NCBI GenBank assembly: GCA_036897525.1
Contig: JAYMTJ010000011.1
Location: forward strand, 62,001-126,000
Direction of reading: 5' to 3'
Length of the DNA stretch: 64,000 nt
Source: Pelargonium x hortorum
Taxonomy: Eukaryota; Streptophyta; Magnoliopsida; Geraniales; Geraniaceae
Positions 1 to 13,679 of the stretch are shown piece after piece. The notes beneath the pieces are model-generated. The model did no database searches. It saw nothing but the letters and a program-made list of their open reading frames with translations, and was not told where the DNA came from. Position numbers and translations under genes: made by a program. Positions within the stretch are counted from its first letter, which is position 1; every line of letters begins with the position of its first letter.

Positions 1-984
1 TTATATCATACATAGGTTATATCGTAGACAAGATTTTAGTTTCTGGTTTAGAGAGTACATTTAGTTATAAGATAACGTTACATCAACCTAGAATTCAGGT
101 AATGTACACGGGTTCGAGGTCTTTAAAAGGTTCCTTGTAGATAGGGCGCTCTAAGTATTCTAGAGGTTTGTAAATTAATAAGGTCTAGAAGTATAATATT
201 GCATGCATTAAAGTCTAAATTAAATAAGAGTTCTAGTTCTACTTTTTACAAAGAAAAATTTTGAAAAGTAATCTTATAAAGTTTATAAAATTCTGAAGCT
301 TACAAGCAGGACTGCTCCCTTATCTGGCAGCCACGGGTGTAACTATTGCTAGCACAAGGCCCCTAAGAGTAGATTATTAAAAAAAGCTTTTCTATATAGA
401 ATCCTTCACATTTATTTACTATGTTTTCGAATTCCTTATCTTAATCTTAACTCTACCGGGCTTTCTAAAAAAGTCAAAGTAAGATTTGTAGGGGATTGGG
501 AAAATATACCAATAAAAAAGAAAAGTACCGAGGGGAATCCATCTTCCCTCACGAGCTATAAAATGAGTACTAAAGCAGTATAATATAAAACTTGAGAAAT
601 ATTTCAATTTCAAGGAGTTCGTAAAATTGTCTCTGAGAAACCTTTTTAGGGATTAAACTCACTCTTAAATTATTACTTCGGCACCCGCATACAAGGTTCC
701 AATATGATAGATATGGGAGCCAAACTAATATAGTATCAAGAACTACATAATACCCGGAGGTGCAAATTCCATATAGACAGATTTACAAGTTAAGGTAATT
801 TGAAGTTTTATTTTATATACTTAATTCTTAAATATGAGACCAATCTTCCTCCAAAAGAGGGTCCTTCTTCTAGAAATATACTATCTGGCTGGGGTGTTAC
901 CTTATTGTAAGAATCCCTTTTACCCGACTTTCTTTGAGTTATTCTTTTATATAAGAATAAGTTGTATCTTTTATAGAAACGAGT

Positions 985-1014
985 ATTTATTATCGTTTTA
1001 TTTATTATCGTTTA
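985..1014. repeat. 15-bp tandem duplication (2 copies)
   Basis: Two adjacent units of ATTTATTATCGTTT(T/A), 985-999 and 1000-1014, match at 14 of 15 positions. This looks like replication slippage in AT-rich spacer. No gene is affected. Confidence 0.8.
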
Positions 1015-1213
1015 ATTAATTCGGATTTCTCTTATTCTATAGGGCCTCCCGCTTTGGGTGTATCAATTATGAAACTTCTGGACTCATAAAGGATTTTTAA
1101 TAGGGGGTGAGGAAACTTGGAATTTACGGAGTGATATACTCTGTCCTTTCTCTTGAAACCGATAAAAAATCTACGAATACAATTCAGTATGTATGTAATT
1201 TAATTCATTTTAA

Positions 1214-1237
1214 TTAAGAAGGGATCCCTTTTCTTAA
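1214..1237. repeat. Palindrome with GC core (GGGATCCC) and TTAAGAA arms
   Basis: The outer arms TTAAGAA (1214-1220) and TTCTTAA (1231-1237) are perfect complements. Inside them is the perfect palindrome GGGATCCC (1221-1228) followed by an unpaired TT. A transcript of either strand could fold into a hairpin with a 7-bp and a 4-bp stem. It is one of the longest members of the GC-core palindrome family found throughout the window. Confidence 0.75.
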
Positions 1238-1799
1238 GGAAAGTTTATTTTACAATTTTACAGATGTATAAAGAATCGAGATAGCGACCGCACCAGTTAT
1301 GGAACTCATTCTAATTCTGCTAAAGCCCACCCCTCTCGAAATACACAAATTCTGTTGTATCTTAAAGATAATAAAGTGTCCTAAGAGTTTTTATGCCTAG
1401 AATCTGCTGAGCTTCTATAAAAAGAAACCTGTTACTTGTATGTAGTAGTAAAAGGATTTAAAGGATTCTATAACCCTGTTTGTATTTTAATTTATCTTAT
1501 TAGAACAAATCTAAGAAGGATATCACTGCGAACAGGGATTTCTTTCCATATTACATATGAATAAGGTCTTTTCTCTTACTATTTTTTTTAAGCTAGCTAA
1601 GGGTTTCCGAACAAAAAAAGAAATTTTTAGATTTAATATTGTTAACTTAATCTCGATAAACTCTAGTAAAAGGAAGGAGTCCTTTACCGGTTTCTTGTAG
1701 AAAAGCGAGAGGTTCTCGATTTGTAAATAAGCATTTAATAAAATTTATTGAAAGAATATAGTGTAGTTACTAGTTTGCCTTATGTTTGTTTTAAGTGTA

Positions 1800-2250
1800 G
1801 CTTCAGTATTCAATATGACAGTGAATGAAGTAACTGTTTTAAGAGAATCCTGGTAATAGCAATGAATAGAAAGTTTCCGAGTAAGTAAGGAGTTGTTCTT
1901 GATTCTAGAGTCCGATCCTATAGACAGTAAAGGAAGTTCACAGAATACAGATTGACATAGACAGATTTAGTTCTTCAACTGACCAGGTAAAGGAGTCAAT
2001 AGGTACAGTTGTTGAAGAAATGATAGCGAGGCTAGTTTACTTGGATGAGATAAGAGTCTTCCTAATGACTACGCCGTCTAATAACAGAATCTCTTTGGGA
2101 ATTGTATTCTTTATTCATGCTTGACTAACCAGTCCCTTCCGGTTTATGCTTTGCCAGTTCTAACTTAACTAATAATCCACTTGTTCTAATCTAAGTCTAA
2201 GAACGAATTCTAAAACTATCTAAGGGCCAAAACTTTAAGAGGTCGATAAT
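1800..2250. other. Less AT-rich non-coding block
   Basis: By eye this block is less AT-rich than its surroundings and lacks their G-run/C-run palindromes. It contains one arm (1923-1947) of a dispersed inverted repeat shared with 5602-5626. No gene is recognised. It may be older or foreign mitochondrial sequence embedded in the expanded spacer, but that is inference. Confidence 0.35.
1923..1947 (+). repeat. Dispersed inverted repeat, copy 1
   Basis: The reverse complement of this 25-base segment matches 5602-5626 at 23 of 25 positions, with the first 18 identical. A rough expectation for such a match in 64 kb of random sequence is well below one, so shared ancestry is likely. The match does not extend outward on either side. 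Confidence 0.6.
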
Positions 2251-5200
2251 GAAGGAAATCCCCTTCAGTTTTCTATTCCTAGAAAGTTATAGTTCCTGAG
2301 TTTTTGTACTCATTGAAAATTATTCGCGTTGAATTTGAAGTAGAGACTTTGCGATTTCAGTCTAGGCATTTAAGTATACTCAGCTTGTTGCTTTTAGTTT
2401 ATAGGACCTTGTTAAAAGTACTCTTCTCGTAGGGGTATGCAAATGAGGGGGCACCTCGTATTCTTACGGACTTATATGTGATTCTTGGTATGCCTGGATA
2501 TTTAGAATATAGTGGAGATCCAAATACGGGTTAGTTTTATACAGACCAAGAAAGCGTAAACCCCCGAGAAATCCCGAGTCTCGACTCTTTTCTTTGTTTC
2601 ATAAAGTTTATTCCTTATTCAAAGTATTAACTCTTGTGGGAATTTTGAAAGAGGGCCCTCCGTGTTTTTTTTAGCTCTTTTATTACAGAATTCCTGGGAA
2701 AGTCAACCCACTAAACTTGAGATTTGGGAAATTTGTAGCATTAGAAACATGTTACGGAGTTCCGACCGCTAGTATAAGTTTTAGACTCAGGCCATTGAGA
2801 AGGTTCCACCACACCCTATTATTCTTCTCTTTTGGGGGTTGAGTCTACTCAAACTGAAATTAGGACTCTTAGATAAGGGATGTACTCAAGATTCTCTAAG
2901 TCAGCTCGTTAACGATAAACTGCATAGAACAGGAGTCAATTATCCTTAAGTTAGTATATATTCTAACCAAAATACATATTAGAAATCGGAATACTGTAGC
3001 TTACAAGACAGGTCCTTATAAGTATCTCTCCAATCTTCTAGTCAGTCTAGCTAAGACTCCGATCTGCTTAGCTTAATATATATTAACTTAGGTATTCTCT
3101 ATATAGTCTGTCTAAGAAATTCCTGAACAAGAAATTTTCTAAAAGGTACTATAATGTAGCTTTTCCTGTGGATGTTAGTGGAGATTTGGCATAGGAATTG
3201 AAGTGAAAGTCTGGTTTTACAGCTAGTGTTTTTGGTTTTATGCTTATAGTGTAAGGTTGATTATACTAAAACTACTCCTAACATTTCCCTCCCTACGCTT
3301 CAGTTGGGTAAAAGGATGTGTTCTATATAGTTCTAAGACTGTATCCTCTATAACGATAAGCACTTAAGGCAAGAGGGAATTCTTTTTAACAGGGGAACTC
3401 TCATATCCATAAAACTAATTACTAACTAAAAGGCAAGATACTTCCTAATGAGTGAGTATAGTTTTAGGTTAGGGAGACTCCCTTTTTAAGGATTAAAGCT
3501 GCAGTCTTTATAATATAATAGGTCTAGGTCTTTTTATAAGAAAGAGTTTTAAGAGAGCTGTAGGTACATAAAAATTGATTGATTTCTTTTATATAGTGGG
3601 GTACACTCTTTTGGTTAGGTTATTAAACTAGATTGTTGAGAACAAATCCTTGTGCATTTTAGTGGCACCTGTTTCTATTTCCTAGGAGCTACCTCTGCAA
3701 TTAGGCACTGAAAAAAAACTATGACTAGGAATCTTAAATAAAACATAGCATTAATATATTTTTTGTATTATATGAATTACAGGCCTTTATAAGACTTTAG
3801 CGATTTAGTTACTGTAGATTCTAAAGTTCGATAACACGTAGGACTCCTTTTTCCATTACTTACCAGTAATAGAATTCCACTTTCTATTTATACTTGGGGA
3901 GACCCCTTTTATGAGTCTTTTTTTATAGACTAAGATTTATGTATTATACTCTTCCTCGCTTAACTTTTCGGAAACGATTAGGTAAGGTAACAACAGCCTT
4001 TACTTTTGATACTTTTGAAAGAATGGTATATCCTAGTGAAATCCTGCCGCCCTAGGGTAGCTTATCATTATAATATTTAGAAAAGGGCAAGTCAGTGCAT
4101 CTACTGCGGGTACTCTACGAAATAATCTTAACTCGAAACTTATATCAGAAAAGCTAATAATTCCTTATTAAGAGTTAAGAGAAGTGACAACTTTTTAACT
4201 CTCCTACAAAATCCACAAAGGGGTTCCTTTTTTTTCCTGCTAAATCTAATTCACTATACAATGAGGCAGCCCCCCGTCCAATACAAAAGCACAAGACTCT
4301 AAAGGATTTTTTTGCCTATTTTTTTGTTCCATATAAATTTGAAAATTGGGAACATTTCGTTTAATTGATAACCTAGCTCGTATTTTCAACACAAAGCTCG
4401 CTTTTTTACTTTACCTGTTAGGGGGGCATATTTATAGTTTATAGCACTTATATTACTTTATAAGAACTTAAGTACGGAAAATTCTTAGCAGTTCTCAGAC
4501 TTTGCTTTTCAACGGAGTACACTTGGTTAAAAAACCCGCCCTATAGTAAGTACATCATACATTTATAGGCACCCTAGCCGGGCTTTGAGAAAGGAATCTT
4601 TAAGATCGAAACCCGGGAAATTTATACTCGTATGTTAATGGAATCCCTGTAACTACACATCTTGACTCCTTATTATTAATTATTATTTATTTTATTGTAC
4701 AAGATCCTAGCACCAGAACTTTTTAGAGTACTTACAACCAACCCAGCTTCAGTATTATATATTATAGGAGGAATTTGCCCCTTAGTTATGAACCTAAAAC
4801 ACTTACAAAATGACAAAAACATCCCTTGCATTTTAAATGCCAACCCGAATGTTCTCATCTGCTTCAGTTCAGAAGCGCCAGCCGGGTCATACCTCTTTAG
4901 TCTTAGTATATAGGGTATATAGGAATGCCTATAATATAAGTAAAACCCTATCTGCGAGGCCCTTTTAGTTACACAATAGAACCGGGCGAGAAAAGAAGAA
5001 AAAACTTTGAAAAGTACGCGGGAAGTATACCTTTCTTAAAGACTAGTTCTAATTACTCCTTAATAAAAGTAGGAATTCTAATTTATTTGACTATTTCTTA
5101 AAACCTTAGAATAGGCTACGCTACAAAGAGTAAGGCAATTAAATATCTATATAAATTCACAACTATTATTTGGCTGAACTTAATACAGCATACCTTTAAA

Positions 5201-5300
5201 GAGCTTTTATTTACTCTTTAGACAAAACCACGCTCTCCTTAATTAAAGAGTAATCGGTTTGAATCATCGAATTCTAAGTAGTTAAAACATTTGCACATCA
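2251..5300. other. AT-rich spacer, no gene seen
   Basis: Only short frames occur; the two overlapping opposite-strand frames near 4676-4913 look like chance. The stretch contains the perfect 10-bp palindrome GAGGGCCCTC at 2651-2660 and looser G-run/C-run palindromes near 3470, 3895 and 4208. No RNA gene is seen. Confidence 0.6.
2651..2660. repeat. Perfect 10-bp GC palindrome GAGGGCCCTC
   Basis: GAGGG is followed directly by its reverse complement CCCTC, set in AT-rich flanks. It belongs to the recurring class in which a purine arm precedes a pyrimidine arm. Confidence 0.7.
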
Positions 5301-6020
5301 ATAACTAAACATAGTGTTAAAGCTGTCCTAGACAAGTAAGGATAAGAGTCCAGAAGAGTTTATTCCCGTATCGAAAATGACCAGACTACCTTATTCTTTA
5401 GAGTTTATTTGCGTAGAAGGAGATGCTAGGACATTAAACAGGACTTTCAAGTTCAAGAGAGGGAACCTTAGTGAAAGTTAAAGGGATATTCCTCAATTAA
5501 GAGGGTAAAGCTGACAAGAATCAGGGATTCGGGTTAGGCCTGACAAGGGTTTTAAGGTTGCTAAGCAAAGGACAGGTTACAAAGACTTTTGATTTTCTCT
5601 CTATTCTGTGAACTTCCTTCAATGTCATTAGAACTGTTTCAGTTTTGTCACTATCATTAGCATGCTATACAGAGGTATATCGGGCAATCCCAAACTAGAA
5701 ATTAGTTATCCTCCTTTGCAGTCTCTGTCATCTCTTAGCCTTAGTAAGATTTACCGACTTCCAAGCTTGCCTATAGTTACAATTAAGAGACTTCCTTTAA
5801 CTCAACTCAAACATTTCACTTTTTTAGTAATACAGCCTAAGGTTTACTACCTAATAGTTTTTTGAAAACTGTAATATCAAGGGCAGGTTTTTACATACTA
5901 CAAAGCAAAGCGGATGTCTAAGAAATTGTCAAGTTGAATCGAAGAACGAAGTATATACCCTGTCTCATTGACTACTAAGACGAGTCTCGAACATGACAAA
6001 GAAAAGAATCCGTTATAGGC
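5300..6020. other. Less AT-rich non-coding block
   Basis: This block is visibly less AT-rich than the flanking spacer and carries the second arm (5602-5626) of the dispersed inverted repeat. The short frame 5662-5865 has no recognisable product. No gene is assigned. Confidence 0.3.
5602..5626 (-). repeat. Dispersed inverted repeat, copy 2
   Basis: This copy matches the reverse complement of 1923-1947 at 23 of 25 positions. Such short inverted repeats in plant mitochondria can mediate rare recombination that inverts the intervening DNA, here about 3.7 kb. No evidence of recombination is visible in one linear sequence. Confidence 0.6.
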
Positions 6021-9000
6021 AAAGGGGGCGCCAGCTTACTTACTTTATTATGGACTAAAAGAAAATGGGGGATAATACCTATTTCTATTTTAACTGTATC
6101 TAGGAAATTCACTTTATTAAATTAAAGAAAAGTTTTCAGTCAAGTACTAACTAGTCTAATTCACGTTATTTTATAAGAATTAGACTAATTGAGCTAAAGA
6201 CAACGCAAGAAATCCGTAGGGCAGCTACAGCTAAAAAGTTTTCAAACGGAATAAGTGGCTGAGATTTCAGATTTAAGGAAGTACTCGAGAAGATACTGTA
6301 GAAATTTAATGCCTGATTGTAGGTTATCCGCAGCTTGAGCTTGTAAAGATTTTTTATTATCGAAAAAGGATACTATAAAACAACTTTAGTAAGTGGCTAA
6401 AAAGTCCCCAGCCAGTAGACTTTAATAGGTAATGCTTTATATAGTCAGGAATAAAAAAGGGGCACTTTGAATTGAAGTAGTTTCTCTTCGAGCTGCCTTA
6501 ACTTGTGCGGGATCTTAATAAGGATTTCCAGTATCCTGGTTAAAGTCGTTCTTTTCTCAATCTTATTTCTTATAATATCCATGCTTTTAAGGAGAAATTC
6601 CACGTGTTCTATTCTATAAGTGAGTGTTATTAAATCCAAACCTATAACTATAAGACTCCTATTAGTGCCTGAAAAGTCCTCTTTCTATTGGAAGTCTTTT
6701 GCGGTCTCTCCTCTAAAGTTTAACTATAAATTTCCAGAGCTCTAGCCCGTAAGTCTAGCAGCAAAGGCTGATAAGTCATAATTAAGTAAGGGTCCTTTTA
6801 ATTAAATTAGTACAGTTTTGTTAATATTATAATTATAGTAGGGATTCTCCTTTCTTTATAATATGCTGCTGTAGTACCTCGAACCTGCGCTAAAAGGTAG
6901 AAGCACCGGCCCCCTAATTTTCAATTTTAACTCCTTATCTTATAATCTTATATTATAATAGTCAAAAAATCCTTAGAAGGAACCGGTCGAGGACAAGCGG
7001 AATTCAATTCTCAAAATCAGTAAATGAATAAATAATTTGAGTCAATTTATGTAAAAAGTTAAGATAAGATACAAAAAGGAAGTTTCGGTCAGTTAAGCAA
7101 TACTGCGAAAAGTTGTTATAAAATAAAATCTTAATTCTTTCTTATTCTAGGACTAGTAACTTCTCCTAGACCTAGACTAGAGAGGGCTTGAACCTTTGAT
7201 ATTTCTTGTAATTAATTTAACTCTGTTTAGATTTCCGAATTAAGTGCTTGTGACTGACAGTGGGACACTCGTATAAAACTTAAGTACCTACTCCTCCTAT
7301 TCCTATCAAGTTATTATAGGGCAGCCTTAAGTAAGGAGAATACTGTGCTAGCATAAGATTATAAAGAAAGTCCTTATTAAGACAATAACAACGTATCCCG
7401 ATATAGGAACCTTTTAATGCTTAAGAGTAGAACCGAGAGTTAATACTAAACAAAAAATCAGGTTATAGGTACACCACCCTCTTTCTTAACGGGGAAGCCG
7501 AATCTTCCCTATAAAAGCTAGACTTTCCTTTTTAAGGAGTAAAAACTTCAATTTGCTTATGCTGTATACTATATTCTATTCTGTTAAAGATTATAGACTA
7601 TCCTGCCTAGAAATAGGTTTTTTTCATTTCTTTCTAAGGCTAAGGGATTGGATTCTTTTTTTATAACTTTATAACTATAGATGTAATTTAATAGGATAAA
7701 GCAGTCGAATTTCAATAAAAGGGGCCCTCTTTCAAACTACTGGGGAACCTATAATTCATTTTTGATACTTTTTTAGTGCTGGTTAAGAAATTTAGAAAGC
7801 ATAAGAAAAGACTTACTAGCTATTTATTGCCTATTTCGCTTATCAAATAGAATTTTGGTTAGATAAAAAAGGGTACTCTTAATTTGGATTACCCTAATGA
7901 GGCGTCTCTCTAACGGGAATGCTATAAAACAAGATACTTACCTAACTAAAAGACTTTATATTCTTATAGACTGGTAAATACATAAAGGATTTTGATTCCC
8001 TATATTGTATTGCAGGGAGAATTTTTCTTTTAGGAATATTAGATATATAATATAGGATTGCGTAAGTTTTTGTACTTTCTTTGATTGTGGCTTATACCCT
8101 AACCCCCCCCCCTATTCCCTTAAGAGTAGTTAAGGGTCTTCTCGCGATATAGTGCATTTTTTAGGGTCTTTACTTATCGCTAATTCTGATACTTTGTCAA
8201 AGATTAGAGAGCCCTTTTTATAAGGGACTCCTGCGCTCAGTAACAAAAATCTAGTTATTAGATAAAATAAAAGCGAGTAAAATGCTAGTTTTTTTTATTG
8301 TAGCTTAGTGCATTCTATTTCCTAGGCACCCCTTAATTAGTATAGGAACAAAAAAAAAGCATAAACAAACTCTATATCTCAAAAAAATCTAAAGGCCAAA
8401 AACTTTTATCCATTTGTATTGTAAGGGTTCGTCAAGCCTTAGTTTAGAATAGCAAGTTCAAGCAAGCGGATTTGCGAATAGGGAAATCTTAACACTCTTA
8501 CAAAGAAATTTTTTTGTTCCGTAATTGCATATAGAGTCGCAGTTAAATAAGGTTTCAGAAATTCTACAATATTACTAGTACTAGGTTTCTCTAGACTAGA
8601 CTTATCCAAACAAAGCCAAAGTATGAATATTTGACTTAGGGAATCAGTTCATAACTCGGGTAGTTCCTTCATACACTGACAGGGTTTTCATTAACAGCAC
8701 TCAACTGTACCGACATGGCATTCCATACTTGACAAGGATACAAGGGTGTTTAGGGGTTTTAGATTAGAGTTCAATAGAGAGCTTTCTCTTGAGCCATCTT
8801 ACATACAAGCAATTCAGTTACTAGCTTCCAAGTAATTACACCTTCTTTACAGTCATTGACTGGCTTTGACTAGCTAAGAAGAATAAGTCTAAGTAATAAG
8901 CAAATCGAATACAAGTACGTACTTTCATGGGCCTTCTTTAGAAGACAAGAACTAATTAAAATTCTCTAGATTATGTTCTACTTATTACAAAGAAGAAAGA

Positions 9001-12000
9001 TATTCTGGTTACTCCTTTACCGACAAAGCAAAGAATTAGAATTTCTCTTGGGCAACCTTAAGTTCATCATCTTTCATTACCTTCTTGACTTGCTAGCAAA
9101 GTACAGACTAAAAAGGACATAGAATACAATACCGGAACTGCGAAGCTTCTATATTTCATTTTTTTTTTCTTGGGAATTCTAAATAACTGTTACTTTTTAA
9201 CGGGGACGTTAAAAAAAGTTATGGCTGCTAAAAATCCTACACCCTTTCTTCTTTTTGTTTTTGGTAACATACTAAATTTAATTCAATAATGGATAAACTT
9301 GATAAAGCTACCCGTTGTACCCGGGTTTACTGGATAATCCCGAATCTACTTTATTTTAGTTTTATCCTATTGAAATTGAAATGAAAAGAGTATGCGTATA
9401 CAAGCGAACCCTAGCTGGAAAATAGATTATATCGAAAGCGTTCCTTTATCCGAAGTACTCCTTGTAGTAGCCTAGTCTGGCTTTAACACAAGAAAAAAAG
9501 CAAAGTATATTAATTACGTTACGGAGAATAAATTCTTTTTTTAACTATTAAAACTTTTCTACTGTACTGGTTTTGGTAAAAGACTTCTAGAAAAGGGCTC
9601 TCTATTATTATGTCTTGCCTTAAATCTTAGGTTGCTAAATCTAGTTAATAGGGAGGCTTGCCGTTAAATTAAACGAGAGGGGACTTTAGAATATTTCTTT
9701 TCAGATCTTAGGACCAAGGCAAAGGAGGAACTATTAAGAGGAAAAGATTAGAACCTAGTAGGATTTCTACTTTAGGGCTGGCTCCTTAAGTAAAGTATAG
9801 CTTAAACAAGTGTCAAAACCCAAGCAAGAAGAGTTCTCCTATCGACTAAGAAATGTGTATATTAACAAAGAAACCCCGCGTGGTGGAACTTATAGGAAAT
9901 GGGGGACTCCTTTAAAGTAAGCGCAAATCCATATTTCTTCTCAAAGAATTACTGAAATTTTATTGGATAAAGGACAGATGCCGAAGCTATATAGCATATT
10001 CTTTTGTTTGCCTAACCTAAAAATAGTAAAATCTAGTTCTTAATTTAGTATCTTAGAGGCTTATTTTCAAGAGTAAATAAGTGCCTATGGTACATACAAA
10101 ATAATAAATAGGGGGCCCTCTTATACATACAACAAAATATCTTTAAAGCCTGCCCACTCCCTGAGCTGAGCCCCTAAATAAGTTTTTTTACATGAATACT
10201 AATAGGGTTTCGAGGAACTCTTGTATGTAAAAGGGACTCGCTAAATTCTCTGGTAGTAAACTTTCTTTGCCTTATAAGGAGTGCAATTAAAAAATTTTTT
10301 GTTTCTAGAACTAAGCTTTGTGAAGGTTAAGAGAAACATATTGACTTTATTTCTGAGTCATTAATCCACCTTTTACGTATAGTCCTTAGCCGCTGCTTTG
10401 GGACTAGGAAGTATTGCTTCTTCTAAGGGGTTAGCTGTGTACTGCCGGAATCTTAAATTATTGATTAATTCTTTAATATACAACTTTAACTTTTCACCTT
10501 TATTTAGTTTATAAGAGGAGTTTCCGGGGTATTTACAGTAGTATAGAGTAAAGAAGTAATAAATATTATATAACTAATAGATACATTACAATGAATACCA
10601 TTTCCTTTATTACCTTCTTATATAGAATATACTTAATAATTATAATGAATATCCAGCTTACCCATATCACCCAGCATCTTCTTACCGTGTTTCATACCCC
10701 TTTATTCTGTATCATAGTTTGTTGTTTCTTACTCATCATAGCTTTGTGTAGACGTAATTGTATGGACGTTATACCAGGAACTTGAATAGTATAGTATACC
10801 CTTTAATTATTCTTTATTATATATACAGTGTGATGTGAGTTTTCTTCATGTATCTAAATTCCTAGGAAAATAGTAAAGAAATGAATTCTAAATCTTGAAG
10901 TAATAGCGGGCCTTTCGAAAAACAAAGTTAAAGGAGCCCCTAATCTAATAAGGGTACTTTATACTCAACTCTCTTGATTTACGTCTGCTTAGTAAATGAA
11001 ATATTCATAACTATAAAAGAAAAGTACTCCTCATTTTCCGGACTACTGTAGTAAAAAAGAAGTTAGATATTGACAAGGATTTTTAGGATGTGTACCTAAG
11101 GAAATGGCTCAAAAAAACTTTAATTGATACTTGTTTTATATGGATCCACATTGTATTATTGTACCTGATTTTCTTTCATGTTGTCGAAATTCGAAGGGGT
11201 CTCCCGCTTTTGGCCTTTAAACTAGACTTACTTTGTCTGACAGAAATGCCCGCCAATTATAGGTTATGCCCGAACTCGAGGGAGTTATTTTGTATAAGTT
11301 AGTTAGTTAAATTCAAACGCTTTTAGTACACCTCATAAGCATGCCCCCATTAATAATTTGGAGATTTAGTAAACTTTTAGGAAGGTCCCTTGACCTTTGT
11401 TTTGAGGATTTCTGTACGCTTGGACACTCACTACTTATAGAGTTATAGAGACTCTCTAAAAGTAAAAGAGGCCTCTGAAGACTTACTTATACATATCAAG
11501 ATATAGTAAAGGGCATGAAGTACAAGTTACTACATGAAGGGGTAGTAAATCTAAAGCTCGCAATCCCGTCGAACTAGCCGATATGTAATAGGTTGTGCAA
11601 GGTAATAAACACTTTATTTATACAAAGAAAGGGGTTCTTCTAGTTTCTAGTATAGAGTACTTTTCCATAAGAAATTTCTAAACCTCTCGCTTGAAAAGTT
11701 AATTCCAGAGGTCTAGCTAGTCATACAACGGAACCCCTGGAAGCTTCTAAGAAATGTGTAGGAGAATACGACTTTAATTAAATTAAAGTAAAGTATTAAA
11801 AGGAAGCACGCCCTTACACTACGAAAATCCTTAGCTCTCTGTCTCAAAGTCTATCAAAAAAGGTAACCTCTGCTCTTAATGGGATCGCCACTCCAGTTAC
11901 CTAAAGGAGTTTTTTAATAATATCAGGATAGAGGTCCATCTATTCTCCATGTTCAATTTCAGGGTGTACACGCCTCATATTTGTGTTATACTTATTGCTC

Positions 12001-13600
12001 TATATTCTACAAGGAGAATTCCTAAATACCCTTTATTTATTGGCTTTAAAAGGCCTACTCTACTGACTCTTTCTCGCTGATGCTGAGTTTTTCTGCATTC
12101 AGGGGATTCCTACACAAGAACAACGACTTCACAGCAGGTCCCTCTATTTAAGATCTAGAAAACTCTTATGATAAAAGCCCTTCATAACTAGCAAGGCATA
12201 AAACCCATTTATCTAACAAGAGTCTTCTTGTAATAGAAACTAAAAGTAATAAAAGACTAAAAGAAGAACTCTACAGGCATTCACATTAATTAAGAGATTC
12301 TGCTATATACATTATAAAAATTTATGGAGCCTCCTTTACTCTTAAGAATCAAAACTTGAACCGGACTCTCAGCAATTTCAAATTTCGCTTTAGATTTAAT
12401 CCAATTTCCTAGGTTCATGACTCCTCGTAAGAGATACTTCTGCTTAAAGAGCTCCAAAAAAACGGGGCGCCTATACAAACAACTAGGTTCTCCGCGTACT
12501 TTTAGAAGTTGACGAAATATTACTTCTTTTATATTTCTTATCTTAGGGTTCTAGTTGGATCCGTTATAAATTAGTGGGTAACGAACAATAACCAAGTCAA
12601 AGGTCAAGGAGTTTCCGTTGTATTAGAGATTCCCCGCTTTTACTAGGATTAGAGAAGACCCTTTTTTTGTGGCTATACTAGGCGAAGGACTCTGAAGTAC
12701 ATTATTTGATTTGTATCGGGAATTTTATAGAATAGAAATCTTTTACTTATCTCAAATATCTTTAAATAAAAGAGACCGGTTTTTTTACTCTGCAACAGAA
12801 CCTTTTTTTAAAGAAAAAACTTTTACTACCTTAGTTGTTACTAAAGGGGAATCCGAGATATGGGAAACCCGACAGATAAATCATGTAGTATCCCTTTCTG
12901 GAGATTGAGAATTTGCTCTTTATACGGGTCCAGAATAGATTCATATTCTATAAAATAGCCAACGAATACGCTTATGAAATTCTTTTAAAAGGATACTTAT
13001 TTGCTGTTTTTTTTGTTCAGAGATCCATTCCGGACTAGAATCAAAGTAACCTCTTCTATTTCCTAAAAGAAAGGAGTCTATCTCTATAAAATCTATTTTG
13101 AACGAGAACATTACAAAAGAGGACATAAAAGTCATATGTTTAAACTAAAGGAGCCCTTATTAAGGAATTCTTATTTCGTATTGCTTATGCCCCGGAGAGG
13201 GCTTAGGGTACTTTCTAGTATCTAGTATTGACAATGTTTTTGTTATACCTGCAACATACTTTATCTGCAACGAGAGATTCTTGATAGTAGCATAAGGGTC
13301 TTGATAAAATAAGCATGCAGGGGATGCAGGTGAAAGAAAGGGTTCCTATTAATAATAAAGTAAAAAATAGATGTGCGAAATGGCCGAGAAGTGCTCTGGT
13401 TACTACAAAAGGGCCCCATACTATAAAGATACGTCCTTAGAGCGCTTCTATAGAATTCAGATTTCTCTAAATAAACAGGTAAACAGGCATTTTAGGGGTT
13501 AGTTTTATACTTAAATATCTTGTTTTTTGGCCTTTGCTTTGAATACTATGAAAGAGAGGCTTTTCCTTATCTTTCAAGGCAGCTTACAAATTAAGGACAA
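6021..13600. other. Long gene-free spacer
   Basis: About 7.5 kb without a recognisable gene. It is AT-rich apart from 8580-9150, which is less AT-rich and rich in TTGACAAG-like words. It includes a 10-base C run at 8103-8112, the palindrome ACCCGGGT at 9319-9326, and G-run/C-run palindromes near 7720, 10112 and 13408. All frames are short and unconvincing. Confidence 0.6.
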
Positions 13601-13679
13601 TATTCACGGATAAGGTCTTAATCAAGATGACACAGAAATTTTGAACCCGAGGACTTTCCGAATTGAGCTATCTTATATA

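Larger units (their letters stand above)
1..1799. other. AT-rich spacer, no gene seen
   Basis: No reading frame here exceeds about 64 codons and none resembles a known plant mitochondrial gene. The stretch holds a near-perfect 15-base tandem duplication at 985-1014 and the large palindrome at 1214-1237. A further small palindrome, AAGGA-G-TCCTT, lies at 1674-1684. I see no tRNA or rRNA. Confidence 0.6.

Noticed and set aside
8103-8112. 10-base C run, and a 9-base C run at 42156-42164
   Set aside because: Simple homopolymers; a role is not supported and their length may be affected by sequencing error.
13624-13674. Minus-strand tRNA-like segment with a 5-bp acceptor-like pairing, AGCTCAATTCGG and GGGTTCAAA
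   Set aside because: At 51 bases it lacks room for an anticodon arm, and the T stem does not pair.
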